From the NCBI GenBank assembly GCA_943736015.1, contig OX031063.1, forward strand, positions 33,448,172 through 33,512,171: 64,000 bases of DNA. Direction: 5' to 3'. Source of the DNA: Tridacna crocea (Eukaryota; Mollusca; Bivalvia; Cardiida; Cardiidae). The notes beneath the pieces were generated by a model. The model ran no database searches. It had not been told where the DNA came from and was given only the letters and a program-made list of their open reading frames with translations. Below are positions 1 to 11,770 of the stretch, in pieces. How positions within the stretch are numbered: the stretch's first letter is position 1; each line of letters begins with the position of its first letter. The position numbers were made by a program, and so were the translations under genes.

Positions 1-185
1 CAATACCTAAAAAAAAAAATGGCTATGGTCCTCTCAAAAATTCAGGTGAGGGATCCAGGGCCATCTTTGCCCTCTTGTTTCCAATATTTGAATACCTAAA
101 ATAAATAAATAAATAAAACAGGCTATGGTCCTCTCAAAAATTCAGGTGAGCGATCCAGGGCCATCTTAGCCTTCTTGTTTAACAA
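1..185 (+). repeat. Two tandem copies of a dispersed-repeat 3' end
   Basis: Positions 20-80 and 120-180 are near-identical: ggctatggtcctctc, then ttcaggtgag, then gatccagggccatctt and gcc(c/t)tcttgttt. Both end with a GGC...GCC mini-hairpin and CTTGTT. The same end occurs at 20688-20725. The gtgag motifs are part of the repeat, not splice sites. Confidence 0.65.
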
Positions 186-1391
186 AAGCAGCATTAGTCT
201 TCGCAGGCAGCAAAAAAAAATAACCTGAACAGTGTTGACTGCACAGAGATTTTTTTAGCAGAGAATCAAAATCTGGATCATCTTTTACAAAATACAGTGT
301 ACCTCATAACTCCATCAAATAAAGCGAAAGTCGCATTAATCATTTATTCTGGCTTGCTCAGGACTAACTCTTGTATGAGTGTGCATAGTCATTTAAGGCT
401 TGTTTTTACAGAACAAATCAACAATAAACAGGATGATTGTTCTAAAGGGAGGTTTCTTTAACGTCAATGAGGAGGCTATGTTTGAAATAAGTCACAATTT
501 CATGTTTTTGAAAGCAAAGGATAGCCAATAGATACATGTAATTATACACTAACTTCGATCTGCGCAACGAAGTAATCTCCTCAGTACAGGTAAGATTTTT
601 TTTGGCCAGGTGGAGTAGCAAGTTTAAGCACTCTACCTACCTGCTACCAGTGTGTGAAACACCTAGAGCCTTTGCAGACGCCTTCTTACTGAATTTCCTC
701 TGTCTTACTGCAGACGTTTAGAGTGTTAATTGCACCACTGCATGTTTCAGTTTTCTTTGATGATACCCGACCCTACATTTTACTCCGATTTTTTAGTTTG
801 AAAAATTCCCTTCATGTTACTTGAGATGTTGTTATGTCTTTCTATGTTTAGTGCTAAGAAAATGCTTGATAGAACCAAATATATCCATGCATTGCCCCTT
901 GTGAATGTTCGAAAGTTTTCAGCAAAAGGGACGTGTCGGTTATAGGGAGGCTATAATTCACCCTTGCACAATTTAGAGACTGCATTTCTATGCTTACATA
1001 GATCAAAGTCTTTTGGTAAAACACTATTTTCACACAAAATTAACCTTTAAAATGCATGATTTTAACAAATTTTCTAACTTCGAGTAAAAAAAATATATAA
1101 ACTTAATGGTCATGTATATATTCCACCATCCTTAACTCAGAGGTTTATACATAGCCCCATAAACATAAATTCAGTCAGATTTAATAAGGTTGCCCAGTTT
1201 GGCACCGAAAGTTACAAAGCATGTTAATTCTATAACAGGCAAATATATTTTCATACCTCAGGGTTAAAACAAGTACATGTATTAGGCTAAAACATTGGGG
1301 ATGTAGATTATGGGAGGGTGTCTGTGTTAGGTGAATATACTCTATGTAAGTCCTTTAGTCTTGCGGTTATCTTTCTGTCTCTACCTTTCAG
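186..1391. other. Upstream/intronic DNA of the MIEAP gene, no recognised feature
   Basis: AT-rich DNA. I could not place an exon that feeds the split codon at 1392. The best-looking donor, gtaaga at 591, follows a reading register with a stop for the required phase. Confidence 0.4.
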
Positions 1392-1593
1392 ATACAGTAA
1401 ACTTGCAGGACAAAAACTAAAGGACAACAATTCAGACATTACTGATTTAAGTGATCCAAACAGACCCATGAAGTTGGCAGAAAAATTGTCTGAGCTATAT
1501 GATAATGAGTGGACAGATGCATTTCAAATGCAAGTAGACAAACTCAAAAGGACTGAAAAAGAAGCCACCCAGTTTTTACTTCGAATGTTAGAG
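1392..1593 (+). CDS. MIEAP-like exon a
   Basis: The acceptor is a pyrimidine tract plus cag ending at 1391, and the donor gtttgt starts at 1594. It is 202 nt, completing a split codon and then giving 67 codons. The product is charged and predicted helical, containing DPNRPMKLAEKLSELYDNEW. It ends on a codon boundary, so it joins the next exon in phase 0. Confidence 0.75.
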
Positions 1594-4500
1594 GTTTGTA
1601 TAATACCAGCATTTTTTGCTTTTCCCACAATATTTCCAAAAGCATTTAGCGGATTTCTAGAGGCTAATGTGAAATAAACCATAAAAAATGCATGCAAATA
1701 ACATCAGAACTAGATAGGGAAAAATGTCTTGATGACTGTGAAAAATGATGATACATAAACACTTACGTAAGATTGTTCATTTTGCCATGAATCAAATTGT
1801 CCTGTGCATCAATGACAATGCCCAAAGTGTTATTATTTTCTTTGGAAACGTAAATACCATGGAAAATACCAGGAAATACCACCTAGATTTTTTCCCCTTA
1901 CAGTTCTCTTTTGTATTCTTTGTCTTTGTCTTCCACCTATTCGATTACGATAGTTAGGGATAATACATTTGTGTAGTTTGGCTTGATTATAGAAATTTGA
2001 ATAGGCCAATTTTTATGTCAATACATGTAGCCATTTGATTTCTTAAGACATATCCTGGGAGGCAGCTAGAGGGAGAGAGTCCTTAAAATTAAAACAATAT
2101 TTGGATTGTTGGTGAAAAAGTATCATTAGGTTTCTATGCTTTACTCCATATAAATGCTACATGAAAAAGAAACCGATATAATTGGCACTTTTAGTTCTTT
2201 GAACACATCCTTTGTATTTTGTAGTAAATACATCGTTCATTTATATACCTATGATAATTTCTTTTCTTTCTGAATGAAAAAACAACAAGAACAGCAATAT
2301 TGTACTCCCATTATGATTTTTCCTGGAACACAGCCAAAAGTTTACATAAATGTAACAGTTTACATATGAGCGGTACTCTTGCAAAAAAATCTCAGTGACA
2401 CATTTTAGCAAGCAAGTCATTATATAATTATAGATCCATAAAATCCATTTTGTCCAATGACTGACGTAACCTTGAAGTAAATTAGTCATCTGACATGCAT
2501 AAAATTCATACACAGCAAAAAGTTTTAACCCATGTCAGCCTTAGCCTACTGCTCTGGCTGATAAAGTCATTACTTTTTGCAGATGCATTAACTCTTTACC
2601 AAACAACAAAATTTTAGACTCCTCCAAATCTATAGTGTTTACAGACAACAAAATGAAATTCACTGAAAAAATTAAATTTGTTGTGTGAAGAGTTTAATTT
2701 TAAAGAGTTGGTTGGTTGGTTGTATTGGGGTTTAACGCTACTTTAACAGCTAAGGTCATATCATGGGGGTCATTGACGCACATGTGTTTCCTGGCTTTCT
2801 CATACCGGTACTAACACTACTTTCTTTCCAAAGCCACCAGCTACTTTTCTCACGTGCTTCAGCAGAGGTGAAAGGCAAAAATATGCCGGAAAGAAAGTTC
2901 GCCTCAACCGGGTATCGAACTCTCAACCACCAGGTCATGAGTCCGACACGCTCACCACTGAACCACCCGGGCGGGCTAATTTTAAAGAGAGAAACATTGT
3001 AGGAAAATTGTTTTCAAAAGGCTTTTTATCTCAGGGTTGTAAAAACCAGGGATTGTTTGGTAAAGAGTTAAGCAATCCGTTTCACAGAGCTTCATTGATA
3101 TAAATTTTTAATTTTAATAGGAATGTTACAACCATTGTAAAGAAATGGCAGAGAAACAGATGGAAATGTTAACAACAGTATTTTTCCACCATGGACAGGA
3201 TATGACTAAAACTTTCCTGGTAATGTAGTATTCTGGTATAGGCAGTATAAGTGTCCGGTTATACACGCAGAAGCTGCTCATTTACATCTGTCTGTAGGAT
3301 GTATCTGTATACTAGATACTCTCTTTCCTCCCCCTTCCCCCATGAAGATTTGTTCAAGACTCTTTCAATCACAATTAGTCTACATCTCAGCTAGGCGGGT
3401 GTTCCACGATGGGCACCAATGTAACAGTTCTTACATATAACTTTCCAGGGCTGGGATTGAACCCAGCACCTTTAGTTCCAAGATGAATGCTCTAGCATGT
3501 CGCTACAAACCTATGTCTTTAACAAGGCAGCATAGGTGTCTCCTTATACAAACACAAGCTATATATTTACATTCTATCTGTGGGATAGACAGTAAGATCA
3601 CCCATACAAGGCTTGCAACATGTGAAAAGGGGCATGCGGCAATTTGCCTAAGTGTCGTCTTGATTCAGCCTACGCAATTTTTGTAGGCTAATCAGAGACG
3701 GCGCTTTACAACCAAAAAAAAGGTTAAAAGCTGAGTAGCAGTATTTTCTCATGTTCAAGATGACTTTGTGTTCTTCTTTGACACTTGCATATTCCATGTT
3801 TGTCATTCCTTTTAGTATAGACTAAGGATATTTATTTTACATTGATTGAGAAACAAGTTCTTATGACTTAACACTAGTCTCTCTCGATTCAGCTCCCTGA
3901 TAACTACACAAGTACATGTGCTGAATGTGTTAGTCAGTGAACAATTCCTTAGTAAAAAGTTACTCCTGGGTCTCGAAGTTTGTACCTTAACGTTATGAGG
4001 CCAAAGCTCTACCTTTTGAAAATATTGTTAGAAAAGGAGAAAATGTTGAGTACCAGCATTTTCTTCTTTTCCCACGATGTTTTCTAATCTTTCTCAGCTA
4101 AATCTTATAATTGCAGCTAGATTCAAAGTTTGTATGCAAATGGTTTTGATATTAATAGGCAATTCTGAAATCTTTTTTGTTTGTATTGGAGTTTAATGCT
4201 GTTTCAACAGCTTAGGTCATACTACTGGGGATTAGTGTTCCTATACATCTACACACCAGTACTGACACAAGTTTCTTTCCAAGCCACTACTTTTCTCATG
4301 TGCATCAGGGATTACAGGCAAAAAATCACCAGACAGAAAGTTTGCCTCAATTGGATATCAAACTCCTTACCACAACCTCATGAGTCAGACACACTAACTG
4401 CTAAGCTACTCTACGTCTGCAGGGCTCAATTCTTTTTTTTTGTGTGTGTGTGGTGAAGAGTCAAGTAGTTGTCAAAAAAATCAAAACAGATGTAAAAATA

Positions 4501-7500
4501 CATTTAACTCATTACCAAACGACAATATTTTAGACTGGTCCAAATTGAAAGCATTTGCAGACGACCAAATAAAAGTGACTGAAAATTTGGAAGTTGTTTT
4601 GTGAAGGGTAGAAAACATTGTGGGAAAAGGAGAAAATGCTGGTTACCAGCATTTTTTCCTTTTCCCACAATGTTTTCTAAAGGCTTCTTTCTCAGGGGTG
4701 TCAAAAGTAGGGATTAAGTGGTAATGGGTTAAACTTAAAAGTAGACAAACTCAAAAACTTTAAACCATTTAAAAGTGTGAAAAACATTGTGAAGATAATA
4801 TTCTTTTTATGTTCAGGGTCCAAGTACTAAGTTTAACTCATTACCAGACGACAATATTTTAGACTTGTCCAGATTGAAAGCATTTGCAGACAACAAAATA
4901 AAAGTGACTGAAAATTTGAAATTTGTTTTGTGAAGGGTAGAAAACACCCTTAATACCTCTAGTGCCTTTAGTGCTGAATTTCAGAGTTTTCTTGATAGTC
5001 GATAAATACAGATTTATACAGGTATGATACTTTTGCACATTTTTAGTGGACCAGAAATTTGTTCATGCCTATCTTGAAATTATTTGTAGATGCTTTTGTT
5101 AGTTTTCAGAAAAGGGAGGTAATTACTATCTCTCTTTGTAATGAAAATACAGTGGTTTTAGATTTATAAATGATAATTCTAGAAAAGACAAAAAGGGAAA
5201 AGTGGCTTGGCTAAAGCAGTACAATGACACTCTTTTTTTCATCATAGCAAATTTTGTAGGATAATATCATTGTGGAAATAGCTGTTTTCTTTTAGGGGTC
5301 TACTACGTTAAATCTAGTTTTGAAATTAATTTCTCTGCCAGCAACTGAGACCAACAGTACAATAAAAGATTGTCATCTTCACACTTATTTCCCTACTTTT
5401 GAATGGCATGATTTAAATTGAGATGCATTTTAAGACACACCTTGTTTACCTGTAACCATTAATATTACTTTAAGTTGCAAACCTTTGCAAAATGTAAATT
5501 ACATGAAACATAAAATTGAAAATATTGCATTTCGACTCTTGGCCTGAGTACATACTCACCAATCATTCTTAGGATCATTATTTAATAGTCTTATTCTCAA
5601 CACTTTCAAAAATTTGAAAGTAATACAATTTCTGATTGGCTAAACTACAATTATGGTTTAGCCAATTAGACATTTTGCTACATTCTTAATTCGGAATTAG
5701 ACTAAGATTGCATTTTTGATTGGTTGGTAAATACCAGCCCTAGTCTAAAACTTATTATATGAGATATCCCTGGATACTGAGTAAAACTAACTACTCTGTG
5801 AAAAGATGGGTAAATGTATCTACAGAAAGTGGCAGGCCAGAGCAGCTTTGACTGCTTGATCAGAATTTTTTGTCTTTGGTCAATTTTCTAAACTTCACAG
5901 GACCAGACGACTTGATGATTCAGTTGGTTATAAAGCAAAGAGGATTTTTTTAAAATTATTTAATAATTGCCTTTTATGAAACATTACCCAGATGCATTAA
6001 ACCATCTTTTCCTGGAGTACTGCTCATTTATAATTTGCTTTTTTGTAAAGGTTAAAGAAAAGCCTAGACTACATACCAATGAAGAGAAAGCACTTCTTGA
6101 AGTGAGGAAATTGATTTCGGCAAGTAAACCAGGTCCAGCCAAGCAGGTTTGTAGTATCTCCTTAAATCACAACGTGTAATAGCACAACTCTTGCTGTGTA
6201 CACCTTTTAGTCCCCAAGTTCTCTAATTTTTTCAGTGAACTCATGTCTGGAAAAAATAAGATTCCTTTGTTCATCAACAACAGAGAGTGTGCGATAGAAT
6301 TACTTGTTGATAATAAAAAAAACTGCAAATACTCTGATTATTTAATTAATCCTAACAATGTATAAATGAATAACCTGCTTTGCCAAAAGTAGTAACACAC
6401 AAATATAGCTAATAACCATATGAGTATAAGAGACCCTGAAGCCATCAGGCCTAGGGGTCGGTAAACACTATTATTGAATATCTCTGATGATGTAATTTCA
6501 ACAGACTCACTTGTGTGTTAGTGAAGAGGTTCATCAAGGTGGTAACTTGCTAGATTTTTGCTGCAAGTTAAATTGAAGATACCTGGAGGATTATGCCACC
6601 TGAAGGAGTCGGAGATTTTTCAAAAGTTGGGGGGTGCATTTTATCAGCGTTAGCCAAATAACTCATTCAAAGTTAAGGTAGGCATTCATTTTGAAGAGGC
6701 AGTGGCCTTGTGAAACAATCCTCATACAATGTACTTGTCCTTTAGTACTCTAATCATGAACTGGTTACCAGCAGATTCCAGTGCATTTTTAGAATATTTA
6801 TCTTCTGCTAGGAAGGTGCTTTTTCAATTTTAGATATAGGTAGAATTCACACAGGGCCAGATCTTGGCTATGTGGCTCATGTTTATAAATTGACCTCTTC
6901 TTATAAAAACTTGACTACAGTTGATAAGTATTGTGAGCTTGAACATTGTTATGTAATACATAGACACACTGATGATCTGTTTGAAGGCAATATTTTTTCT
7001 CTTTTTGTTTGCATTTTCTTTCAGTATCTCTTTCTTATAAAAGCACCCAGACACACCCCTATCTTTAGGAAGAGTAATTTGGAGTACTTTTTCAAGAAAA
7101 AAACATGTATTACAATTTCTTTGCTCTCAGTGGTCCTTTGTCTGTATTGGGCCTTTTTGGGTCTTTCAAAGCCTGTATCCTATTGTCAATTTTCCCCTTA
7201 GGCTCATACAAATTGACTTATGTCCCACCATCAAACCTGATAAGACTATCAAATACTGTTTCTGCTTGTCAGTGAGAAGTTCATGGATGATTCAGTGAAC
7301 ACTTAAGTTCTCAACTTTGAGAATTTTCTTCAGAATAGAGTGAAAATATGCTACAGCTAAGTTTGTCAAGACAAGGGCTGTGTTAGAAATGCAGTGAAAC
7401 ACACATCTTTCTCGATGATTGATTTGACTTGATTTTTATTGATGTTGATTTGGTAACTGCAGACCTAGGTCTTCATGAGTCGGGAGCATCTTGGATTGAT

Positions 7501-8898
7501 TTATGACTTATGAGCAGCTGGCTTATTTACATACCGGAAATATAGAGAAATAGCGTCAAACATAGCGTCCGGAGAAGACATTATGGAAAGTAATTACATG
7601 TTTGTTATGTTATGGAATTTAAGCGTCATTAGTCATGTGTCAGGAACATAACATTTCCACAATGCATTTTTGATTTTTGGCGGGAAATCTAAAAATAGCT
7701 TAAGAGGCTATGTAGCCTTTTCAGGGAATACCATCAAAAAAATGTTTTTTCATGATTTTATGATTCTTAATTAATGATGATTTGTATTGTTTTTTTCATA
7801 TAAATTTCAGTGATATATGTATTTTTTAATTCGGTGTGATGTCAAAAACATAAATACCCACTTTTAAATCCAGACTTACAGCCTGATTTTTATGTTCCCC
7901 TTATATAAGCAATATGTTACATTCCATTTCTAACTACAGTATTTTCGACACATTGTGCATGAATTTGTAAATACAGCTGATAGCAATTTGAATTGCAAAG
8001 AAACTGGTTCGTAGATTTCAATTATAGTCATACATATTGAACAGCAACAAGTGGTTCATCAGTTCATCCTTTTTTTGTAAATATGAATTTAGTGGTATCT
8101 AGCCTACAGGGTGTCCGCAAAAGTTTTTGAACATTTATTGTATTCAGTACAACAAAAATGTGGAAAAAATTGCGGTAATGAGCGGGGTCAACTCTTGAAT
8201 GTACTAATACAAAAGTTGGAAAAAGTATGGAAAGTTGGTTAAGGTTTTCAGGAAGCCATCATTTATATATTGATCTTGATTAACTCTTTGCCAAACCACA
8301 AAATTTTAAAGTAGTCCAATTAAAGGTATTTGCAGACAGCAACATCAAGGTGACTAAAAAATTGAATTTCTTTTCAGGAAGGGATGAAAACGTTGTTGGA
8401 AAAGGAGAAAATACTGGATACCAGCATTTTCGCTTTATCTCACAATACTTTCAGAAGGCTTTGTGCTCAGGGTCTATGACACTCGTGATCGTGTGGTAAT
8501 GGGTTAATATAAGCGAGGAAAATTTGTTTCACTATTGAAACATGAATAGATTTAATTTCAAATTTTAAACAACAAGTATTTATAAATTTCAGTCCTTTCT
8601 ACCAGAAGTTGCCAAGAAATGTGACCCAAATGAAAGGGCCATTCCAGAAGTCAATGCATATTTGGAGAAATGTGTAGATGTGTGCTGGTTCCTAGCTGTA
8701 AATGACCCCCCATTATACATGGACATGGTTTTTAAACCGGGAACTAAAATTGACACAAACTTATACACTTGTTATTATACACCAGGAGATAAGGCAGATT
8801 TCCTTGTATGGCCACCTCTTTTTAGCCACCAAAATGGTGGACTTATAAACAAAGGTGTAATGGCACCAGTGCAGGAGAAAAAGAAATTGAAAAAATAA
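1392..8898 (+). CDS. MIEAP-domain gene (mitochondria-eating protein / SPATA18-like), 3' half; four exons
   Basis: Four exons with AG/GT borders join in frame: 1392-1593, 3121-3219, 6051-6146 and 8593-8898, giving 233 residues plus the split first codon. The protein runs from a charged helical stretch (LAEKLSELYDNEW, LKRTEKEATQFLLRML) to a globular end with CVDVCWFLAVNDPP, YTPGDKADFLVWPPLF and GGLINKGV. That ending is the pattern I know from the C-terminal domain of mitochondria-eating protein (MIEAP/SPATA18), which in vertebrates acts in lysosome-linked mitochondrial quality control. Molluscs have many MIEAP-domain genes, so exact orthology and role are inference. The first exon begins mid-codon, so the gene starts further upstream, probably outside the window. 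An AATAAA at 9561-9566 is a candidate polyadenylation signal. The third exon also exists as a duplicate at 19897-19992. Confidence 0.8.
1594..2586. other. MIEAP intron, first part; nothing recognised
   Basis: Low-complexity AT-rich sequence with short chance open frames on both strands. No repeats were matched elsewhere in the window. Confidence 0.4.
2587..3072. mobile_element. TTAACTCTTTACC-type palindromic MITE, split by a SINE
   Basis: The left half begins ttaactctttaccaaac at 2589 and the right end gtttggtaaagagttaa is near 3056-3072. Internal motifs (aaattttagact, gaaacattgtaggaaaa) match the family consensus seen at 4504, 31251 and 47392. A SINE is inserted at 2708-2976. Confidence 0.7.
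2708..2976 (-). mobile_element. tRNA-derived SINE with 13-bp target-site duplication
   Basis: The reverse strand starts gcccgcccgggtggttcagt, an A-box-like head, with a B box in gagttcgatacccgg. The tail region ends in gggtttaacgctacttt and gttggttggttgg. It is flanked by identical taattttaaagag at 2695-2707 and 2977-2989, a clear 13-bp duplication. Relatives lie at 4185-4420, 19560-19805 and 27968-28232. Confidence 0.85.
3121..3219 (+). CDS. MIEAP-like exon b
   Basis: The acceptor aatag ends at 3120 and the donor gtaatg starts at 3220. It is 99 nt (33 codons, phase 0 at both ends) and encodes ECYNHCKEMAEKQMEML followed by TTVFFHHGQDMTKTFL. It continues the helical part of the MIEAP domain. 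It was found by splice and frame logic, because it is too short to stand out as an open frame. Confidence 0.75.
3420..3515 (-). mobile_element. tRNA-like SINE head
   Basis: On the reverse strand the sequence has gctagagcattcatcttgga and a strong B box, ctgggttcaatcccagcc, in tRNA-like spacing. The acceptor stem does not pair convincingly, so it is treated as SINE-derived and not as a functional tRNA gene. Confidence 0.5.
3630..3712. mobile_element. Small hairpin MITE (gtgtcgtcttgattcagcct family)
   Basis: The sequence ttgattcagcctacgc is followed after a short loop by gtaggctaatcagag, an imperfect inverted repeat flanked by gtgtcgtc and gacggcgc. A related copy lies at 11060-11200 (and in unit B near 23510-23670). 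Confidence 0.5.
4005..4160. mobile_element. Partial palindromic MITE
   Basis: It contains the core aaaaggagaaaatgttgagt and the mirrored accagcattttcttctttt, then an acaatgttttc-like end. The outer halves are decayed. Confidence 0.5.
4185..4420 (-). mobile_element. tRNA-derived SINE, same family as 2708-2976, decayed
   Basis: The plus-strand start gtattggagtttaatgctgt, the internal tttctttccaagccact and the end resemble the 2708-2976 SINE. The promoter boxes are mutated. Target-site repeats were not resolved. Confidence 0.65.
4504..4733. mobile_element. Palindromic MITE, full length
   Basis: The ends ttaactcattacc and ggtaatgggttaa form an approximately 13-bp terminal inverted repeat. The centre has gaaaacattgtgggaaaagg / ccttttcccacaatgttttc around aatgctggttaccagcattt, so the element can fold into a long hairpin. 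Confidence 0.85.
4833..4950. mobile_element. Half-copy of the palindromic MITE
   Basis: It begins ttaactcattaccagacgac and runs to gaagggtagaaaacaccc. The sequence stops before the central palindrome, so only the left arm is present. Confidence 0.7.
5540..5750. mobile_element. Palindromic MITE, gtattcaccaaccattctta family (diverged)
   Basis: Inverted arms: actcaccaatcattcttagg ... ttgattggttggtaaat, with the centre gattggctaaac / gtttagccaat. It is a diverged copy of the near-perfect element at 43065-43262. Confidence 0.75.
6051..6146 (+). CDS. MIEAP-like exon c (parent of the 19897 duplicate)
   Basis: The acceptor tgtaaag ends at 6050 and the donor gtttgtag starts at 6147. It is 96 nt, 32 codons, phase 0: VKEKPRLHTNEEKALLEV, then RKLISASKPGPAKQ. 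The same exon with the same splice borders recurs at 19897-19992. This exon marks the left edge of the tandem duplication. Confidence 0.8.
6147..7500. other. MIEAP intron, first part; nothing recognised apart from chance frames
   Basis: Positions 6147-6240 have a recognisable but diverged counterpart after the duplicated exon (19993-20100). The rest has no match in unit B. Confidence 0.4.
7505..7870. mobile_element. TTAA-family MITE, 5'-truncated copy
   Basis: From catttacataccggaaat-like sequence to aatacccacttttaaa it matches the right two-thirds of the elements at 26491-27031 and 45015-45554. The left end with aggtggcccttcag is missing. Confidence 0.7.
8280..8507. mobile_element. Palindromic MITE in the last MIEAP intron
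   Basis: The ends are ttaactctttgcc and ggtaatgggttaa, with an imperfect central palindrome (ggaaaaggagaaaatactgg / taccagcattttcgc). The unit B copy is at 20865-21076 and its right edge coincides with the deletion that removed the terminal exon. Confidence 0.75.
8593..8898 (+). CDS. MIEAP-like terminal exon
   Basis: The acceptor aatttcag ends at 8592. There are 101 codons, then TAA at 8896-8898. It carries the most recognisable part of the MIEAP domain: CVDVCWFLAVNDPPLYMDM, YTPGDKADFLVWPPLF, GGLINKGVMAP and a lysine-rich tail. The corresponding exon is missing from duplicate unit B, where the sequence jumps from the equivalent of about 8507 to that of about 9220 near position 21077. Confidence 0.85.
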   Translation, partial: SFLPEVAKKCDPNERAIPEVNAYLEKCVDVCWFLAVNDPPLYMDMVFKPGTKIDTNLYTCYYTPGDKADFLVWPPLFSHQNGGLINKGVMAPVQEKKKLKK

Positions 8899-9145
8899 CT
8901 AATATACATGTAGTTATGCAAAGCAAAGTGAAGATGAAGCCTTTGCAAACAACCCAGTGTTTTACTGACCCCAAGGAAGAAGACTTTTAAGATACTGGGA
9001 AAAAATGCTGGTCAGTAGCATTGTCCCCAAGTGTTTTCTGACTTTCAAAAGACAAAATACGCTCTTTCTAGGCAAATCTGATTTGTGGTCTTCAACTACT
9101 TTCAGTATGGAAAAGTTCAAAATTTTGTTTTTCTGATGAAGATTT

Positions 9146-9330
9146 TAACTCTTTACCAAACAAGCCTAGTTTTGACGACCATGGAAATGAGAGCTTTTGA
9201 AAACCTTGTGGGAAAAGGAGAAAATGCTGGTAACCTTTTCAGAGGTAAATTTCAGAAATCGAGACACTTTTCAAATACTTTTAATTTTGGACCAGTCTAA
9301 CAGTTTGTAGTTTGGTAAAGAGTGAACATT
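9146..9330. mobile_element. Palindromic MITE copy downstream of the MIEAP stop
   Basis: It opens ttaactctttaccaaacaag and closes gtttggtaaagagtga, with the core accttgtgggaaaaggagaa. The inner mirror arm is shortened. Confidence 0.65.
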
Positions 9331-9604
9331 TGACCACCTTCAGATTTCTGTATCATGCAGCAGAACACCTTTAGAACAGTCTGACAGACTGATAAGTACA
9401 TTTCAGTTTCTAAGTATAATTTATTTGTCTTCTTAAAATGACTTCAATTTTGACTATGCTAAAATTTTGTTAGTTGCTTACCGGTGAAGAGTTTATATAC
9501 ACTGAAGTGTATGTCTTTCATGTAGACAGATTTGGGTCATTTTTATTGTGGGTATTTTGTAATAAATTTTCTATAGGAAATTTTAAGTATGGCGCATCTA
9601 ATTT

Positions 9605-9786
9605 ATACCCCCTCAAATGAATGTTTTGGGTGGTATATGGAAATCAGCTTGTCTGTCTGTCCATGTGTCCGTCCTTTTGTCTGGCTGTGTATCTGTGTGT
9701 CGGTCATTGTATAAAATACTAGTAATTGCCTGTTAAAGCACTGCGGCAGGGGATATTAGGTCACATTCAGTGACAGCTCTTGTTTT
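9605..9786 (+). mobile_element. Short CCCCC-type Helentron-like (Pearl-like) element
   Basis: The left end is tttataccccctcaaatg with the nearby mirror gggtggtatatgg, then pyrimidine/GTCC-rich sequence. The right end is ggcaggggatatt followed by the stem-loop GTCAC-attca-GTGAC and agctcttgtt. It is shared with unit B (22027-22214), so it predates the duplication. Confidence 0.6.
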
Positions 9787-9819
9787 TTTTTGTACGATCC
9801 AAAGTTCAAATGACCCCAA

Positions 9820-10235
9820 GGAGAGCTTTTTCAGTTTATGGGACAGCACAATGTTAGCCTTGTCCAAATTGAAAGCATTTGCAAACAACAATTTCAGTTC
9901 TGCTCAGAGGATGCAATTTTTCTTTTAAAAGGAGAAAATGCTGATTACTAGCATTTTCTACTTTTGCCACAATTATGTCAAAAGGCTTCTTTGCCAAGGT
10001 TGTTAACCCTTTAAAAAATGACAAAATTTTAGACTGGTCCAACTTGAAAGCAATTGCAGATGACAAAATAATTGTAACTCAAAAAATGAAATTTGTCTCC
10101 AGCAGAATAGAAAACATTGAAGGAAAAAGAGAAAATTCTGGTTACCAGCATTTCCCCCTTTCCTCACAATGTTTTCAAAAGTATTCCATCTCAGGGGTGT
10201 AAAAGCCAGGAATTGTTTGGTATAGGGTTTAAAGG
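9820..10235. mobile_element. Two adjacent palindromic MITE copies
   Basis: 9820-10000 and about 10003-10232 each carry the gagaaaatgctg / agcattttct core. Both are also present in unit B (22270-22430 and 22436-22665). Confidence 0.65.
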
Positions 10236-10689
10236 CAGTATTATGTAGTAAAGGGTTAAATATTGCAGGAAAAGAAAAAAAGTTTTGGTATCCAGCATGT
10301 TATCGTTTTCCAGCAATGTTATTTTTTTCTTGGTCAGATTTCATCAGCTCATTAATTTTGTTATCTGAAATTCTACTGAAATGGAAAAGGCCAAAACTTT
10401 TGTATTTTATAAAGGGTTAAATACATGTATGTAACAGACAGAACAGTTTTAAACTTATGCAAATTGAGAGCATTGCTTTTTGTCTGTGGAATATTCAGAG
10501 AGAATACCTTTATACTTTTAGATTGGTCTATCTTAAGACCTGTCAATTATAGAAAGTTAACAAACTTTGTGAAATTAAAAAAAAAAACAATGTAGAAATA
10601 TTGTAAAATTATTCAATCATTAACAGCCAGGTTTTTGTTAGACATATCTGATTCTCTGTTTCTGTTGAAAGGAAACACAGAAGAAGTAA

Positions 10690-11770
10690 AGGAAATGTTA
10701 GTTTCTTATCCCCCACCAAAAAGGTTGCGGCGGATATGTAAATAGTAATTGTCCATTCTTCCCACATTCTGTCACTTATTCCTTCCACTTTTCTGTCACC
10801 CTGTCTTGTCTGGGGCATACATTGTAACTAAATAGTTATTACAGATGTAAACATGATACTTTACATGTGCATAGATCTCATAAATGACAAGCACAGTATA
10901 CAAGAACAGTAACTCATGATTGGATGTTTTAGGAGTTTTTGCCCTTCGTTATTTTTCATATTAAAAATTTTCCTAGAGCATAACTTCAAAACTAAATGAG
11001 GTTTACACATGAAATTTAAAATGTTGATAGACATTTGTGTGAAGTGTCATCTTGGATCAGTCTGTTCAGGCTTATCCCATACAACTTTATTAGATTTTGT
11101 GCTGCTGTAGACTTACGCATAACAGAAAATAATGTAAAGTTTTGTTTCAGATTAGCCAGAGCAGACTGCGCAGGTTAATCCGAGTCGATACTTTACAGTT
11201 ACACTGATGTCTGAATGTCCCTTATCGTGTGTTGCAGGCCATATTTTGAAGAGCAGTGTACAAGAACCATAACTTTCAGCCTCATACTTTAGGAGTTATT
11301 TCCCTTTGATATTTTTAATACTGGTATTAAATTTTATATTTTGTCTGGAGTATAACTCAGAAAGTATGAGAGATGTAAATATGATACTCTATTGGTGTTT
11401 AGGTCACACTGAGAAGTGCAATGAAAATAACCATAAGTCTTGATTGCATATTTAATCAGTTATTGACCCTTGTTATTTTTTCCTTCCCTGAATTTCCAAA
11501 GTGCAATTTGAAGACTACATGAGATACAAAAGAAACTTCACAGGTTGATAGATGATATGGACGAGAAGTACATTGTAAAGGAACCTTAAATTTTAGTGCC
11601 ATAATTTAGAAGTAATTGCCCTTTGTTCGTTTTCATTTTTAAATTTTGTATTGAAAATCTTAAAAGGTTTCAGTGTGATGCAGATTTAATTGAAAAGAAA
11701 TTTGATACCATTGTTTTTGAGTTATGTCCCTTTGTTGATTTTTGAGTCTCAGGGTTTCTTTGGAGGTTAA
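10690..11770. repeat. Diverged Pearl-type tandem array
   Basis: Several degenerate units of roughly 150-170 bp share phrases such as gaagtgca, aagaaccataactttcag, ttaggagttatttccctttg and gagcataact. The left edge is tatcccccaccaaaaaggtt. A small hairpin element (about 11060-11200) is nested inside. The counterpart in unit B is 23150-24250. Confidence 0.6.

Noticed and set aside
553..592. Upstream MIEAP exon ending at donor gtaaga (591)
   Set aside because: The register needed to join 1392 contains a stop and there is no acceptor nearby.
10609..10818. Conserved minus-strand peptide MPQTRQ... seen in both duplication units (also 23106-23357)
   Set aside because: Conservation simply reflects the segmental duplication; the sequence is the edge of a Pearl-type repeat and the C-terminus differs by frameshift.
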